NCBI RefSeq assembly: GCF_000381345.1
Contig: NZ_KB906402.1
Location: 145,981-209,980 of the forward strand
Origin: Deinococcus apachensis DSM 19763
Lineage (GTDB): Bacteria > Deinococcota > Deinococci > Deinococcales > Deinococcaceae
Length of the DNA stretch: 64,000 nucleotides
Direction: 5' to 3'
In this document: one piece after another, positions 23,546 to 35,920 of the stretch
Layout of the letters: the number at the start of each line of letters is the position of its first letter
Position numbering within the stretch: position 1 is the first letter of the stretch
Notes under the pieces: model-generated
Told to the model about the DNA's origin: nothing
Seen by the model: only the letters and a program-made list of their open reading frames with translations
The model's database searches: none
Translations under genes and position numbers: made by a program

Positions 23546-24636
23546 CTCAACACCTCCTCGCCCGCGGCCACGGGCAGCGCCTCCGGCCTCCCGGGCCGGG
23601 ACTCGATCTCAATGTGGCGGCCCGCCTCGGAGGCGTGCAGGCTCGCGTGCATGACCTCCAACACATGCAGGGCGAGGTCGCCGCTGGCCCGGTGGGGCCG
23701 CCCCCTCCCCAGGGCCGTTCCCATGTCGGCCAGCCCGATGCCCCGGCTGTTCTCCGCGAAGGGGTGGGTCAGGGGGAGGGTCTCCCACTCCTCTTCCAAC
23801 ATGCGCCGAACCCTCACCGGCCCGCCGAAGGTGTTGGGGTCGGGGAGGCTGAGGGTGCCCTCCGTCCCGTAGATCTCGATGCGGGGCACGTCGGCGGCCC
23901 AGACATCGAAACTGGTGACGAGGGTGGCGACGGGACCGGCCTCGAAGTCGAGGACGCTCGCCACGTGGGTCGGCGTGTTCACCGGAATCCGCCGCCCAGA
24001 CGGGTCCGTCCCCACGACCCGCTCGGGGAGGGAGGCGCGGGCCGAGGACGTGACGCGGCGCACCGAACCGAGCATGTTCACCAGGGCGGTGAGGTAGTAC
24101 GGCCCCATGTCGAACATCGGCCCCGCACCCGGCTGGTAGAAGAAGTCCGGGTTGGGATGCCAGCGTTCCGGCCCGTGGCTCAGCATGAAGGCGGTCGCGG
24201 CGACAGGCTCACCGATCAGGCCGTCGTCCAGCGCCTTGCGGGCGGTCTGGAGCCCCGCCCCCAGGAACGTGTCGGGCGCGCAGCCCACCCGCAGGCCCCG
24301 CTCGGCGGCAAGGTCGATGACCCGCCGCCCGGCCGCAAGGTCCGTGCCGAGGGGTTTTTCCGAGTACACGTGCTTGCCCGCCTCCAACGCGGCGAGCGAC
24401 ACGTCCGCGTGAGCGGCGGGCACGGTGAGGTTGAGCACCACGTCCACGTCCTTGGCGGCGAGGAGTTCGTCCAGCAGCAGGGCGCGGGGGACGCCGAACT
24501 CCTCCGCCCGGGACCTCGCCCGGTCGGGGTCGAGGTCGCTGATCGCGGTGACCTCCAGCACGGAGAACTTCGAGGGGGCCTTCAGGTAGATCGGGCTGAT
24601 ATTTCCGGCACCGACGACACCGACACGCAGTTTCAT
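23542..24636 (-). CDS. Gfo/Idh/MocA-family oxidoreductase, 364 aa
   Basis: The N-terminal Rossmann fold has GVVGAGNISPIYL (6-18), then ISDLDPDRARSRAEEFGVP and the EKP signature in HVYSEKPLG (about 90-98), which holds the catalytic Lys of the family. The C-terminal part has MFDMGPYYLTALVNMLG, the substrate-binding segment with a His/Asp pair. These enzymes use NAD(P) on sugars, inositols or related substrates. It is followed directly by the isomerase gene, overlapping by four bases. ATG 24636 has a GGGAGCGT-type site upstream. In the operon it probably modifies glucosides or their products. Confidence 0.88.
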   Translation of the reverse strand: MKLRVGVVGAGNISPIYLKAPSKFSVLEVTAISDLDPDRARSRAEEFGVPRALLLDELLAAKDVDVVLNLTVPAAHADVSLAALEAGKHVYSEKPLGTDLAAGRRVIDLAAERGLRVGCAPDTFLGAGLQTARKALDDGLIGEPVAATAFMLSHGPERWHPNPDFFYQPGAGPMFDMGPYYLTALVNMLGSVRRVTSSARASLPERVVGTDPSGRRIPVNTPTHVASVLDFEAGPVATLVTSFDVWAADVPRIEIYGTEGTLSLPDPNTFGGPVRVRRMLEEEWETLPLTHPFAENSRGIGLADMGTALGRGRPHRASGDLALHVLEVMHASLHASEAGRHIEIESRPGRPEALPVAAGEEVLR

Positions 24637-24699
24637 AGGATCACGCTCCCTGGGGAATGGGGGAAAGAGGCGGGACGGGGCCAGCGTACAGCCCCCTCC

Positions 24700-26829
24700 T
24701 CACGGCAGGTCCGTATTCGTATGGAGGTCCCCGACGCGGATCTCCGCCCCGCCCGCCGGGAGCAGCCCCCGGGGCAGGGGCAGAGCGACGTTGCGTGTCT
24801 CGCCGGGTTGAAGGATGATCCGCCCGAACGTGGCGAGTTTTGGGGGGGCGCCAGCGCCCCGTGGCCGGGCGAAGGCGAGGACGGTATGCGCCCCCGCGAC
24901 CTTCCCGCTGTTCGTCACGTTCACCGTGATCCTGTCACCCGCCGCCTGAAGCCCGCTGTAGGTGAAGGTCGTGTAGCTCAGGCCGTGGCCGAAGGGGTAG
25001 AGCGGCGTGCCCGGTGAGGAGGGCGCGTCGTATGGGCCGGGCACCTGCGCGAGCGTTTTCGGCCAGGTGAAAGGCAGGCGCCCGCTCGGGTTGATGTTGC
25101 CGTACAGCACGTCGGCTACCGCCCGCCCCCCCTCGCTGCCGGGCAGGTAGGCCATCACGAGGGCGGCGAGGCGGGTGCGTATGTTTTCAGGCAGGATGAG
25201 GGGCCGCCCGGCGAGGAGGACGGCCACGACGGGCTTTCCAGTCGCCACCGCGTCCCGCAGCAGGGCGAGGTCCGTGTCTGGGAGCGTGAGCGGTGGATTG
25301 TCCGCCTCGCCCTCCGCGTGAGGCGGCTCGCCCACGACGACCACGAGGGCGTCGGCGGAGGGTCTGGCGGGCACGGAGGTGCTGTAGGCGAGTTTGGTCC
25401 CGGGGGGCACGACGGCCTTCATCCCGTTCAGCACGGTGACCGCCCGCGTGCTCTCCCCTTCCGGGAGCCCCTGCCAGCCGATGGTCCAGCCGCCGAGCTG
25501 GGCGCGGGGGTCGGCGGCCCGCTCCCCCACCACGAGGACGTTTTTCACCGTCTTCCCGAGGGGCAATGTCCGGCCATCCGTGGCGAGCAGGGTGACCGAC
25601 TCACGTGCGGCCCGCAGCGCGAGGTCCTGTCCAGCGGTCACGGCGGCCTGCGCCCCGGCCGGGTCCACGTATGGCCGCTCGAACAGGCCCAGGCGAAACT
25701 TGAGGTCCAGAACGTGCCCGGCGGCCTCGTCGATGCGCGGCACCGGCACCTCACCCGTCCTTACCAGGTCGAGGACCGCCTCGGTGAAGCCCTGCGCGTC
25801 GTGGGGAACCATCGACACGTCCACGCCCGCCATCAGGGCCAGCCGCACCGCTTCCCGGTCCGTCGGCGCGACCTTGTAGACGGTCTTGAGCTTGGTCACG
25901 TCCTCCCAGTCGGAGATCGTGACGCCCGTGAAGCCCAGTTCCTTGCGCAGCACGTCGGTGAGGAGCTTCCCCGAGGCGTGGGCGGGCACCCCGTTCACCG
26001 AGCCGCTGTTCACCATGACCGACGCCGCCCCCGCCGCCAGGCCCGCCTGGAAGGGCGGCAGGTGGACGGCGCGCAATTCCGTGTCGGTGATGCGTGCGTC
26101 CGCCCGGTCCTTGCCCCCGAGGGGTGACCCGTACCCCGTGAAGTGCTTCAAGGTCGCGGCGACCGAGTTCGGGCCGAGCGTGTCCCCCTGCTGCCCGCGC
26201 ACGTTCTCGGCGACCATCGTGGAGGCGAGGAGGGGGTCCTCGCCCCAGGTCTCGTAGAAGCGGCCCCAGCGGGGATCGCGGCCCATGTCGGCATCTGGGG
26301 CGAAGTTCCAGGTGATCCCGGTGGCCCGCAATGCCCGCGCCGTCACCGTGCCGATTTGGCGGGCGAGTGGCGGATCGAAAGTCGCGCCCAGGCCCAGATT
26401 GTGCGGGAAGATCGTCGCGCCGATGACCGTGTTGTGCCCGTGGACGGCGTCGATGCCGTACAGGATGGGAATTTTCAGGCGGGAATGCTCTATGGCGTAG
26501 CGCTGGAGGTCGTTCGTCATGCGCGCCCACGCCTCCGGGGTGTTGGGCACGGGGGCGGCGCCGCCGCTGCTCAGGAGGGACCCCACGTGCCGCTGGGCCA
26601 GGATGTTCTCCAGCCATTCGGGGTTCAGCGGGCCGCGGTCCCACTCGCCCTGGCCCATCAGGCGCAGCACGTCGATCTGCGCGAGCTGGCCGACCTTCTC
26701 CTCCAGCGTCATGCGGCCTAAAAGGTCCTCTACGCGGCGCTCGGTGGGCAGGCTGGGGTCGAGGTAGGGCGCGGTCTGGGCGGCAGCAGGGGCCGCGAGG
26801 AGCAGGGCGGTCAGGAGGGTTTGGTGCAT
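24700..26829 (-). CDS. Exported GH3 beta-glucosidase-type enzyme, 709 aa
   Basis: A GH3 enzyme with a signal peptide (MHQTLLTALLLAAPAAAQTA, cleavage near AAAQ). Domains: (beta/alpha)8 barrel to about residue 390, alpha/beta sandwich with GRTLPLGKTVKNVLVVGERA, and a C-terminal fibronectin-type domain (from about 600). Barrel motifs: LLGRMTLEEKVGQLAQ, YGIDAVHGHN, FAPDADMGRDPRWGR, LKHFTGYG, and the nucleophile Asp in FTGVTISDWEDV (about residue 300). The product is expected outside the cytoplasm, where it would release glucose from oligosaccharides. It is seven bases after the second GH3 gene, in the same operon. Confidence 0.93.
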   Translation of the reverse strand: MHQTLLTALLLAAPAAAQTAPYLDPSLPTERRVEDLLGRMTLEEKVGQLAQIDVLRLMGQGEWDRGPLNPEWLENILAQRHVGSLLSSGGAAPVPNTPEAWARMTNDLQRYAIEHSRLKIPILYGIDAVHGHNTVIGATIFPHNLGLGATFDPPLARQIGTVTARALRATGITWNFAPDADMGRDPRWGRFYETWGEDPLLASTMVAENVRGQQGDTLGPNSVAATLKHFTGYGSPLGGKDRADARITDTELRAVHLPPFQAGLAAGAASVMVNSGSVNGVPAHASGKLLTDVLRKELGFTGVTISDWEDVTKLKTVYKVAPTDREAVRLALMAGVDVSMVPHDAQGFTEAVLDLVRTGEVPVPRIDEAAGHVLDLKFRLGLFERPYVDPAGAQAAVTAGQDLALRAARESVTLLATDGRTLPLGKTVKNVLVVGERAADPRAQLGGWTIGWQGLPEGESTRAVTVLNGMKAVVPPGTKLAYSTSVPARPSADALVVVVGEPPHAEGEADNPPLTLPDTDLALLRDAVATGKPVVAVLLAGRPLILPENIRTRLAALVMAYLPGSEGGRAVADVLYGNINPSGRLPFTWPKTLAQVPGPYDAPSSPGTPLYPFGHGLSYTTFTYSGLQAAGDRITVNVTNSGKVAGAHTVLAFARPRGAGAPPKLATFGRIILQPGETRNVALPLPRGLLPAGGAEIRVGDLHTNTDLP

Positions 26830-26836
26830 CGGGCTC

Positions 26837-28696
<1,860 letters not shown>

Positions 28697-28762
28697 GCGG
28701 GGCTCCTTCAGGGGCGACCGGGCTGGACAGGGACCCTTCCAACCCGGCCCGGCACAGCGGAG

Positions 28763-30103
28763 TCAGTCGGTGGCGGACAGGAGTACACCTTCGGACTGCC
28801 CGGTGAGAAGCCCCTGATACCACAGCGCGCTGTCCTTGAGGACCCGGCGCTGCGAGGCGTAGTCCACGTACACCAGCCCGAAGCGGCGGCTGTACCCCCA
28901 GGCCCATTCGAAGTTATCCATCAGGCTCCAGGCGAAGTAGCCGCGAACGTCCACACCGTGTTGGGCCGCACGGGCGACAGCCTCCAGGTGCGACTCGAAG
29001 TAGCGCACCCGCTCCGGGTCGTGGACGCGGTCCCCGTTCGGTTCATCCGGGTACGCGGCCCCGTTCTCGGTGATGAAAAGCGGCGGCACGGCGTAGTCCT
29101 CCTTCAGCCGCACGAGCAGGTCCGTCAGGCCCTGGGGGTACACCTCCCAGCCCATGTGGGTGTAAGCCGAGTCGGCGGGCCGCACGCTCCCATTCGCGCT
29201 GTTCACGCCCCGGCTGTAGTAGTTCACGCCCATGAAGTCGAGGGGCCGCGCGACGCAGGCGAGGTCGCCCCCACGCACCTCGGGCACGTCCGCGCCGTAC
29301 GCCGCCCAGATGTCGTCGGGGTACTCGCCCTTCAGCAGGGGATCGAGGAACCAGCGGTTAAAGGTCCCGTCGGCGTGATGGGCGGCGGCCACATCCTCGG
29401 CCCGGTCGGAGGCGGGGTATGTGGGCTGGAGGTTGAGGACAATGCCGAGTTCGGCGTTACCCACAACCTCCCGCATCGCCGACACGGCTTCCCCGTGCCC
29501 GAGAAGCAGGTGGTGGGCGGCGGCCAGGGCGAGCCTGCGGTTTCGCAGGCCGGGCGCGTGTTCCCCGATCTGGTAGCTGAGGATGGAGGAGCACCACGGC
29601 TCGTTGAGGGTGGCGTAGCTCGTCACCCGGTCCCCCAGCCGCTCGGCCACGAGGCGGGCGTACTCGGCGAAGCGGTGCGCGGTGTCGCGGTTGGCCCAGC
29701 CCCCGGCATCTTGCAACGTCTGCGGCAGGTCCCAGTGGTAGAGCGTGGCGTAGGGCTTCAGGCCGCGCTCCAGCATCCCGTCCACCAGGCGGTCGTAGAA
29801 GTCGAGCCCCCTGGGGTTGACGGCTCCCCTCCCCTCCGGCTGAATGCGCGGCCAGGCGATGGAGAAGCGGTAAGCGTCGGCGCCGAGGCTCTTCATCAGG
29901 TCGAGATCCTCGGCCCAGCGGTGGTAGTGGTCGCACGCCACGTCACCGTTCGTGCCGTCGAGAATCCGGCCCGGCTCGCGGCAGAAGGTATCCCAGATGG
30001 AGGGGCCGCGCCCGTCTTCCCGGGTCGCCCCCTCGATCTGGTAGGAGGACGTGGCAACGCCGAACACGAAATTCTCGGGGAAATCCTTGCGGGTGATGGT
30101 CAT
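28763..30103 (-). CDS. bglA: GH1 beta-glucosidase, 446 aa
   Basis: A GH1 enzyme of normal length. The acid/base Glu168 is in TLNEPW and the nucleophile Glu346 in FITENG. Family blocks: FVFGVATSSYQIEGA (13-27), YRFSIAWPRI, YHWDLPQ (122-128) and the final SLMDNFEW-type motif (about 397-404). No signal peptide, so it acts in the cytoplasm on imported beta-glucosides. It lies 29 bases downstream of the unusual GH-A hydrolase gene. ATG 30103 is followed by TITRKDFPENFVFG. The gene is collinear with the ABC importer genes. Confidence 0.95.
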   Translation of the reverse strand: MTITRKDFPENFVFGVATSSYQIEGATREDGRGPSIWDTFCREPGRILDGTNGDVACDHYHRWAEDLDLMKSLGADAYRFSIAWPRIQPEGRGAVNPRGLDFYDRLVDGMLERGLKPYATLYHWDLPQTLQDAGGWANRDTAHRFAEYARLVAERLGDRVTSYATLNEPWCSSILSYQIGEHAPGLRNRRLALAAAHHLLLGHGEAVSAMREVVGNAELGIVLNLQPTYPASDRAEDVAAAHHADGTFNRWFLDPLLKGEYPDDIWAAYGADVPEVRGGDLACVARPLDFMGVNYYSRGVNSANGSVRPADSAYTHMGWEVYPQGLTDLLVRLKEDYAVPPLFITENGAAYPDEPNGDRVHDPERVRYFESHLEAVARAAQHGVDVRGYFAWSLMDNFEWAWGYSRRFGLVYVDYASQRRVLKDSALWYQGLLTGQSEGVLLSATD

Positions 30104-30132
30104 GGAGCAGGTCCTCTGAACTGGGGAGGGAA

Positions 30133-31389
30133 TTACGGGAGGCGCTTGTAGACGAGCCGGGTAAGGGAGCGTCCAGGCAAGTCGAGGGTGGAGCCAAGCT
30201 TCAGCCGAATGAAGTCCGCCTCGTCCTGCACGGTCTGTTCAGTGAAGGTCTTGGCGCCGATCAGGGTGTACCCGGGCATGGCGGTGGTGATCTGGTGGGT
30301 GTCAGTCGCTGTGTTCGTGACGAGCAGGGTGCGGAGGCGGCCATCTTCGGCGAGGTGCGGCCACAGGGCGGGGTCACTCGACTGCACGGGCAGCGCTGTC
30401 CCCCGGAAGTGCCGCAGTTGCTGGAAGGCGTACAGCGTGGGGCGTGGAATGCCCGCAAGGTCCACCAGCCCGTGATTCCCCGCCGCGATGAGGGCGAAGT
30501 AGTTCGTCACGTTCACGCCCGCCTCGGCCAGCCGCAGGTCGGCCTCGGCGGCCCACAGCGCCCCCACCTGATCGGCGAGGTGGCGGGGCCGGTCGCTGCG
30601 CCAGGACAGGCCGTATTCGGTGACGCCGAGCGGCACGTCCCGGGTGTGGCCCAGGGGGTTGCGCTCCGGGTCGCGCAGCAGGTCACGCACGATGCTGACG
30701 TGCTGCGTCACCGTCGGCGCGGTCGCCAGCGCCGCCTCGTCCGTGGCCGTGCCGTCCGTCGGGTACTCGTGCCAGGTCAACAGGTCCACCACGTCGCCGC
30801 AGCCCTTGACGAAGCCCTCCAGGAAGGGCAGGGTGAGGTTGGAGATCGCGGGACCGGCAAACTTCGCCGCCGGGTCCACCTTCAGGATGGCCCCGCGTTG
30901 GGCGCGGAAGACCTGGCAGTACCTCTCCGGCGTCCAGCTCTGATCCCCGCGATTTTTGGAGTACAGGTCGGGCTCGTTGCCGATCTCCCAGTAGGTGACC
31001 TTCAGGCCGAGGGCTTTCGCGTCATGTGCCGCCTGCGCGGCATCCTCGGGGCGGTTGCGGGCCTCCGGGCGGGTGGCGAAAACCCTGGTCTGGACGATGG
31101 CGGCGGTGTTCCCTCCCGTCAGGCCCAGGTTCCCCTTGAAGTACACCAGCGCCTTGTCGGTCAGGTCGTTCTCGTCCCCCACGTTCCCGCCCGGGAAGCG
31201 CAGGGAGGTGGGGGCGACGGAGCGCACCGGCTCCACGGCCTCCGCGACCGACATCTGCCAGCTCGTGTTGAAGCCGTTCACCGCGAGGGGGGCGATGGGA
31301 GTGCCCGGACCGGTAACAGTCAACGTGGCGGGGGCGGCGGACGCGGTGGCGCTCAGGAGGAGGGGGAGCAGGAAACGCCGCACCCTCAC
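30133..31389 (-). CDS. Exported clan GH-A glycoside hydrolase, family unsure, 418 aa
   Basis: A signal peptide (MRVRRFLLPLLLSATASAAP) precedes a barrel with a NEP motif, Glu139 in YWEIGNEPDLY (acid/base), and a likely nucleophile Glu258 in LGVTEYGLSW. LLTWHEYPTDG lies between. These are clan GH-A features. The best resemblance is to the GH39/GH51/GH79 neighbourhood, but I cannot decide. The start is GTG 31389, overlapping the TGA of the permease gene (GTGA); GTG 31383 is an alternative. It is probably a periplasmic or secreted enzyme that supplies sugars to the ABC importer. The C-terminal domain is a beta sandwich. Confidence 0.75.
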   Translation of the reverse strand: MRVRRFLLPLLLSATASAAPATLTVTGPGTPIAPLAVNGFNTSWQMSVAEAVEPVRSVAPTSLRFPGGNVGDENDLTDKALVYFKGNLGLTGGNTAAIVQTRVFATRPEARNRPEDAAQAAHDAKALGLKVTYWEIGNEPDLYSKNRGDQSWTPERYCQVFRAQRGAILKVDPAAKFAGPAISNLTLPFLEGFVKGCGDVVDLLTWHEYPTDGTATDEAALATAPTVTQHVSIVRDLLRDPERNPLGHTRDVPLGVTEYGLSWRSDRPRHLADQVGALWAAEADLRLAEAGVNVTNYFALIAAGNHGLVDLAGIPRPTLYAFQQLRHFRGTALPVQSSDPALWPHLAEDGRLRTLLVTNTATDTHQITTAMPGYTLIGAKTFTEQTVQDEADFIRLKLGSTLDLPGRSLTRLVYKRLP

Positions 31390-32258
31390 CCCTTGAGCGA
31401 GCCCGAGGTCAGCCCCTCGATGAGCTGCCGCGAGAAGAACACGAACACGATCAGCAGGGGCAGCACGGTCAGCGCCACGCCGCACATCAGGGCGCCCCAG
31501 TCGGTATTGGCGATCCCCTGCAGGCTCCGCAGCGCGAGCGGCGCCGTATACGTCTCGGCGGTGCGGAAGATGATGAGCGGCCCCACGAAGGAGTTCCACG
31601 AGTTCACGAACGTCACCAGGCCGAGGGTGGCAAGGGCGGGTCCGCATAGCGGCAGGATGATGCGCCGGTAGATGCCGAACTCGCTGGCCCCGTCGATGCG
31701 CGCGGCCTCCACGAGTTCTTTTGGAATCGCGCTGCCGATGTACTGCCGCATCAGGAAGATGCCGAACGCACTCGCCATGCCGGGCACCCACAGGGCGCGG
31801 GGCGTGTTGATCCAGCCCAGCGCCTGCATAATCAGGGCGAAGGGCACGATGTTCAGCGCGCTGGGGATCAGCAGCGTGGCGAGCACCACCCCGAAGAGCC
31901 CTTCCCGGAAGCGGAAGTTGTACATGGCGAAGGCGAAGCCCGCCAGCGAGCAGAAGAACAGCGTGGTGACCGTACTCATGAGCGCGAGGTATAGGCTGTT
32001 CCAGAGATTGCGCCAGAAGGGCAGGCGTTCGAGCAGGCTGTCGTAGTTGCGGCCCGCCGCCTCGCCGAACCAGGTGGGCGGCGGGATCTGGAAGATCTCG
32101 GCGCGGGTGTGCGTGGCGAACACGAACATGAAGTAGAAGGGCGCGACGGTCAGCAGGGCGCCCAGGAAGAGCAGGGCGACCGCGGCCCAGCGGCTGAGTG
32201 GTCGGACCGTGCCGCGCGGGCGGACCGGGGACTTTACGGTGGGGGTGGCAATCGCCAC
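31386..32258 (-). CDS. ABC sugar transporter permease (MalG-like), 290 aa
   Basis: Six hydrophobic segments and the permease EAA loop: EAARIDGASEFGIYRRIILP (about residues 188-207). The loop contacts the ATPase. The N-terminus is basic with a first membrane helix at about 26-48. It is the second permease in the cluster, with a 24-base gap after the first. Its stop overlaps the start of the GH-A gene. No ATPase gene lies here; such importers in Deinococcus-like bacteria often share a common MsmK-type ATPase encoded elsewhere. That is inference. Confidence 0.92.
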   Translation of the reverse strand: MAIATPTVKSPVRPRGTVRPLSRWAAVALLFLGALLTVAPFYFMFVFATHTRAEIFQIPPPTWFGEAAGRNYDSLLERLPFWRNLWNSLYLALMSTVTTLFFCSLAGFAFAMYNFRFREGLFGVVLATLLIPSALNIVPFALIMQALGWINTPRALWVPGMASAFGIFLMRQYIGSAIPKELVEAARIDGASEFGIYRRIILPLCGPALATLGLVTFVNSWNSFVGPLIIFRTAETYTAPLALRSLQGIANTDWGALMCGVALTVLPLLIVFVFFSRQLIEGLTSGSLKG

Positions 32259-32282
32259 GTCAGTTCCTTTCCGGGACGCGCA

Positions 32283-33263
<981 letters not shown>

Positions 33264-33319
33264 GGCCGGTCTCCTTCTTCACGAAAGGGGGCCGCGCCTG
33301 GCGACCCCCGGTGCGGCCT

Positions 33320-34570
33320 TTAGCGGGCTCGGCGCTGGATGAGTCCCTGCGCGTCGGTGAGCGCCTGCTGCACGCTCTTGGAGCCGTCGAGCACGGCGCT
33401 GAGAGAATCGTTCACGATCTGCTCGGCGACCGGGTCGAGTCGGTTCACGTCGATGGGCTTGATCTTCAGGGCGGCCTGACGCCACAGGACGCGAGCCTTC
33501 TGGTTGGCGAGGTAGGGCACTCCCTCGTTGAAGAGCGGGGCGTTCTGCGCGGCGAGCAGCGCGGGGAAAGCGCCCGTCGTCTTGAACGCCAGCACCTGCT
33601 GGTCGGGGTTGGTGGTGAGGTACTTGATGAGTTCCCAGGCCTCGGCCTTGTTCTTGCTCTGGTTGGGAATGCCGTAGAAGGAGCCGCCGTACGAGGTGAA
33701 GGTGTTGCCGGGAAGCTGGGTGGCGTTCCACTTGCCCGCGAAATCCTTGGCGAGCCAATTTTGCATGTGGCCCACGAGCCACGCGCCGCTGACCTCGGTG
33801 GCGAAGTTGCCCTTCTGGAAACCGGTCGTCCAGTCGGCGCTGAAAGACGCTCCGACCTTAGCGTCGAGTTTCGCGTCGCGGATCTGCTTGGCGACGGTGA
33901 AGGCGCGCACGAAGCGGGGGTTGTTCGGCCCGACGAGCACCTTGTTGTCCTTGTCGAAGTACAGCCCCTCGCCGGGCTGGAGGCCCGTGCGGATGATGAT
34001 GGTGGCGACCTCCGAGGCGTCGGGGATCAGGAAGGTGCCGGGATTGGCCGCCACGAGTTTTTTCCCCGCCGCGATGTACGAGTCCCAGCTCTTGGTGAGG
34101 TCAACGGGGCGCACCCCGGCCTTCTTCAGGAAGTCGGTGCGGTAGTACATGCTGCCCGGGCCGATGTCGGTCGGGATGGCGACGATCCGCCTGTCCTGGG
34201 TGGTGGCCTGCGGCATGGTGTAGGCGACGAAACGGGACCGCAGGCTGCCCGCGTTGTATGGCGCCTTGCTGAGGTCGACCAGGCCCCCCCCCTCAGCGAA
34301 CTTGGCGATGTAGCCGAAGTCAATGGCCTCCACGTCGTTCGCGCCCGAGCCGGTGGAGAGCGCCGTGGTCAGCGCGTTGTGATGATCGGCGTACGCGAGC
34401 GAGTTGATCTTGACCTCGATGTTCGGGTGCGTCTTGTAAAAGCCGGGTAGGGCGGCCTTCACCACGCTGTCGAGGTCGGGGAACACGCCGACGGTGATCG
34501 TCTTCTTGGTCTGGGCTCCGGCGACGCTGGCGACGAGGGCGAGGGTCAGGGCAGTCAAGGTCTTCTTCAT
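33320..34570 (-). CDS. ABC transporter sugar-binding protein, 416 aa
   Basis: A type-1 extracellular solute-binding protein. The signal peptide is MKKTLTALTLALVASVAGAQ and lacks a lipobox Cys. Family features: ITVGVFPDLDSVVKAALPGF at the start, HPNIEVKINSLAYADHHNAL, YMPQ-type hinge segments, FATEVSGAWLVGHMQNW (about 265-281), and the FYGIPNQSKNKAEAWELIKY block. It captures the substrate in the periplasm or at the surface. It is the first gene of the operon. A perfect LacI-type operator lies 34 bases before ATG 34570, and GGAGGACTGT gives a ribosome binding site. Confidence 0.92.
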   Translation of the reverse strand: MKKTLTALTLALVASVAGAQTKKTITVGVFPDLDSVVKAALPGFYKTHPNIEVKINSLAYADHHNALTTALSTGSGANDVEAIDFGYIAKFAEGGGLVDLSKAPYNAGSLRSRFVAYTMPQATTQDRRIVAIPTDIGPGSMYYRTDFLKKAGVRPVDLTKSWDSYIAAGKKLVAANPGTFLIPDASEVATIIIRTGLQPGEGLYFDKDNKVLVGPNNPRFVRAFTVAKQIRDAKLDAKVGASFSADWTTGFQKGNFATEVSGAWLVGHMQNWLAKDFAGKWNATQLPGNTFTSYGGSFYGIPNQSKNKAEAWELIKYLTTNPDQQVLAFKTTGAFPALLAAQNAPLFNEGVPYLANQKARVLWRQAALKIKPIDVNRLDPVAEQIVNDSLSAVLDGSKSVQQALTDAQGLIQRRAR

Positions 34571-34603
34571 ACAGTCCTCCGGGGACGAGGGGTGGCTTTA
34601 CTT

Positions 34604-34617
34604 TGAAAACGCTTTCA
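34604..34617 (-). promoter_or_regulatory. LacI-type operator before the sugar-importer operon
   Basis: TGAAAACGCTTTCA is a near-perfect palindrome (TGAAA-N4-TTTCA), the consensus for LacI/CcpA-type regulators. It lies between the end of the LacI gene and the binding-protein gene. It probably allows the adjacent LacI protein to repress the operon until a sugar inducer is bound. Confidence 0.85.
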
Positions 34618-34656
34618 TTCCTGCGGCGGAGCTCCTTCCGGCCCGGGTGAGGTTTT

Positions 34657-35661
34657 CTACGTGCGGCGGCGGGCGGTGGACTCGCGGACGATCAAGGTGA
34701 CGTCGAGGGGGGGCAGTTCAGGGGGCTCGTCCCGGAGCAGGCGCAGGACGCAGGCGGCGGCCGCCACGCCCATCTCGTAGGTGGGCTGCCGGACGGTGGT
34801 GAGCGGGGGGGTGGTGTAGATCGAACCCGGCAGGTCGTCGAAGCCCACCAGGGACACGTCCTCGGGCACGCGCAGCCCCCGGCGGTACAGCGCGAGGCGC
34901 ACCCCGTAGGCCATCTGGTCGTTCGCCGCGAAAATCGCCGTGAACATCCGCCGCCCCTCAATCAGGCGGGTCGCCGCCAGAAAGCCCGACTGCTCCAGGA
35001 AGTCTCCCTCCAGCACGAGTTCGGGGTCGAAGGGGAGCCCCGCGTCCTGCAGGGCCGCGCGGTATCCTGCGAGGCGGTCCTGCGCGTCGCGGTGCGAGTT
35101 CACCCCGGCGATGTGGGCGATGGCGCGGTGACCGAGGTCGATCAGGTGCCGGGTGGCGGCGTATGCCCCGCTGTGGTTGTCCAGCCGCAGGCACTGCGCG
35201 TCGAGGCCGGGAACGCAACGCCCCAGGGCAACGAGCGGCACCTGTCCCGCCACCTCGCGCAGCCGCTCGTCGGGCGTGACGCCGCCCAGCACGACCATGC
35301 CGTCCACCCGGCGCGAGACGAGGAAGTCGATGGCCTCCATCTCCTCCTGCGCCCGCCAGTGGCCGCTGATCACGACCGGGTGGTAGCCGCTGCGGGCGAG
35401 CCCCTGTTCCAGCCCCCGCAACGTGTCACCGTAGAAGGGGCTGGAGATGTCCTGCGTCAGGACGCCGACGCTCATGGTCCGGCCACTCGCCAGGCCGCGG
35501 GCCAGCACATTGGGACGGTAGTTCAGCCGCGTCAGGGTGCGCTCGACGGCCTCCCGCTTCTCGGCACTCACGTTCGCCGTGCCATTGAGAATCCGGGAGA
35601 CCGTGCTGGCCGACACTCCGGCCGCACGCGCCACTTCCGCGAGCGTCACAGTAGGTTCCAT
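34657..35661 (-). CDS. LacI-family transcriptional regulator, 334 aa
   Basis: The N-terminal LacI helix-turn-helix is TLAEVARAAGVSASTVSRIL and the hinge follows with NYRPNVLARGLAS. The periplasmic-binding-protein-like effector domain has VGVLTQDISSPFYGDTLRGL and VSLVGFDDLPGSIYTTPPLT. I chose ATG 35661, where the HTH starts in register; a longer in-frame start at 35766 would add an unrelated 35-residue extension. It is the likely local repressor of the glucoside operon, as three matching operators flank it. It may also control itself. Confidence 0.92.
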   Translation of the reverse strand: MEPTVTLAEVARAAGVSASTVSRILNGTANVSAEKREAVERTLTRLNYRPNVLARGLASGRTMSVGVLTQDISSPFYGDTLRGLEQGLARSGYHPVVISGHWRAQEEMEAIDFLVSRRVDGMVVLGGVTPDERLREVAGQVPLVALGRCVPGLDAQCLRLDNHSGAYAATRHLIDLGHRAIAHIAGVNSHRDAQDRLAGYRAALQDAGLPFDPELVLEGDFLEQSGFLAATRLIEGRRMFTAIFAANDQMAYGVRLALYRRGLRVPEDVSLVGFDDLPGSIYTTPPLTTVRQPTYEMGVAAAACVLRLLRDEPPELPPLDVTLIVRESTARRRT

Positions 35662-35690
35662 ATGTGCTTGCGAAGAGCATACGCAGGTTT

Positions 35691-35791
35691 TGAAACCGCT
35701 GTCAATTACTTTTCTGAGGAGGGGTTCGCGGGGGCGGAATGGAACGTTAAAAGTAGCTTTCTGCAATCAGATGGTAGAGAAATCGCTGTCA
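35691..35791 (-). promoter_or_regulatory. Two weaker LacI-type operators before the LacI gene
   Basis: TGAAACCGCTGTCA (35691-35704) and AGAAATCGCTGTCA (35778-35791) share the same half-site layout as the operator at 34604. They suggest that the LacI gene is autoregulated. The AT-rich gap between them is the likely promoter region. Confidence 0.55.
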
Positions 35792-35920
35792 AGAGCCCGG
35801 CTTCGCTGCTCGCTCTGGAGAGCGTGCGGGCGACGGTGCGCTCGTGGAACTCGTCAGCCACGCCCACCGCCATCCTCCACAGCATGCTGTTGCTCGCAAC
35901 TCTCGTCGGCTTGAGGCCAC

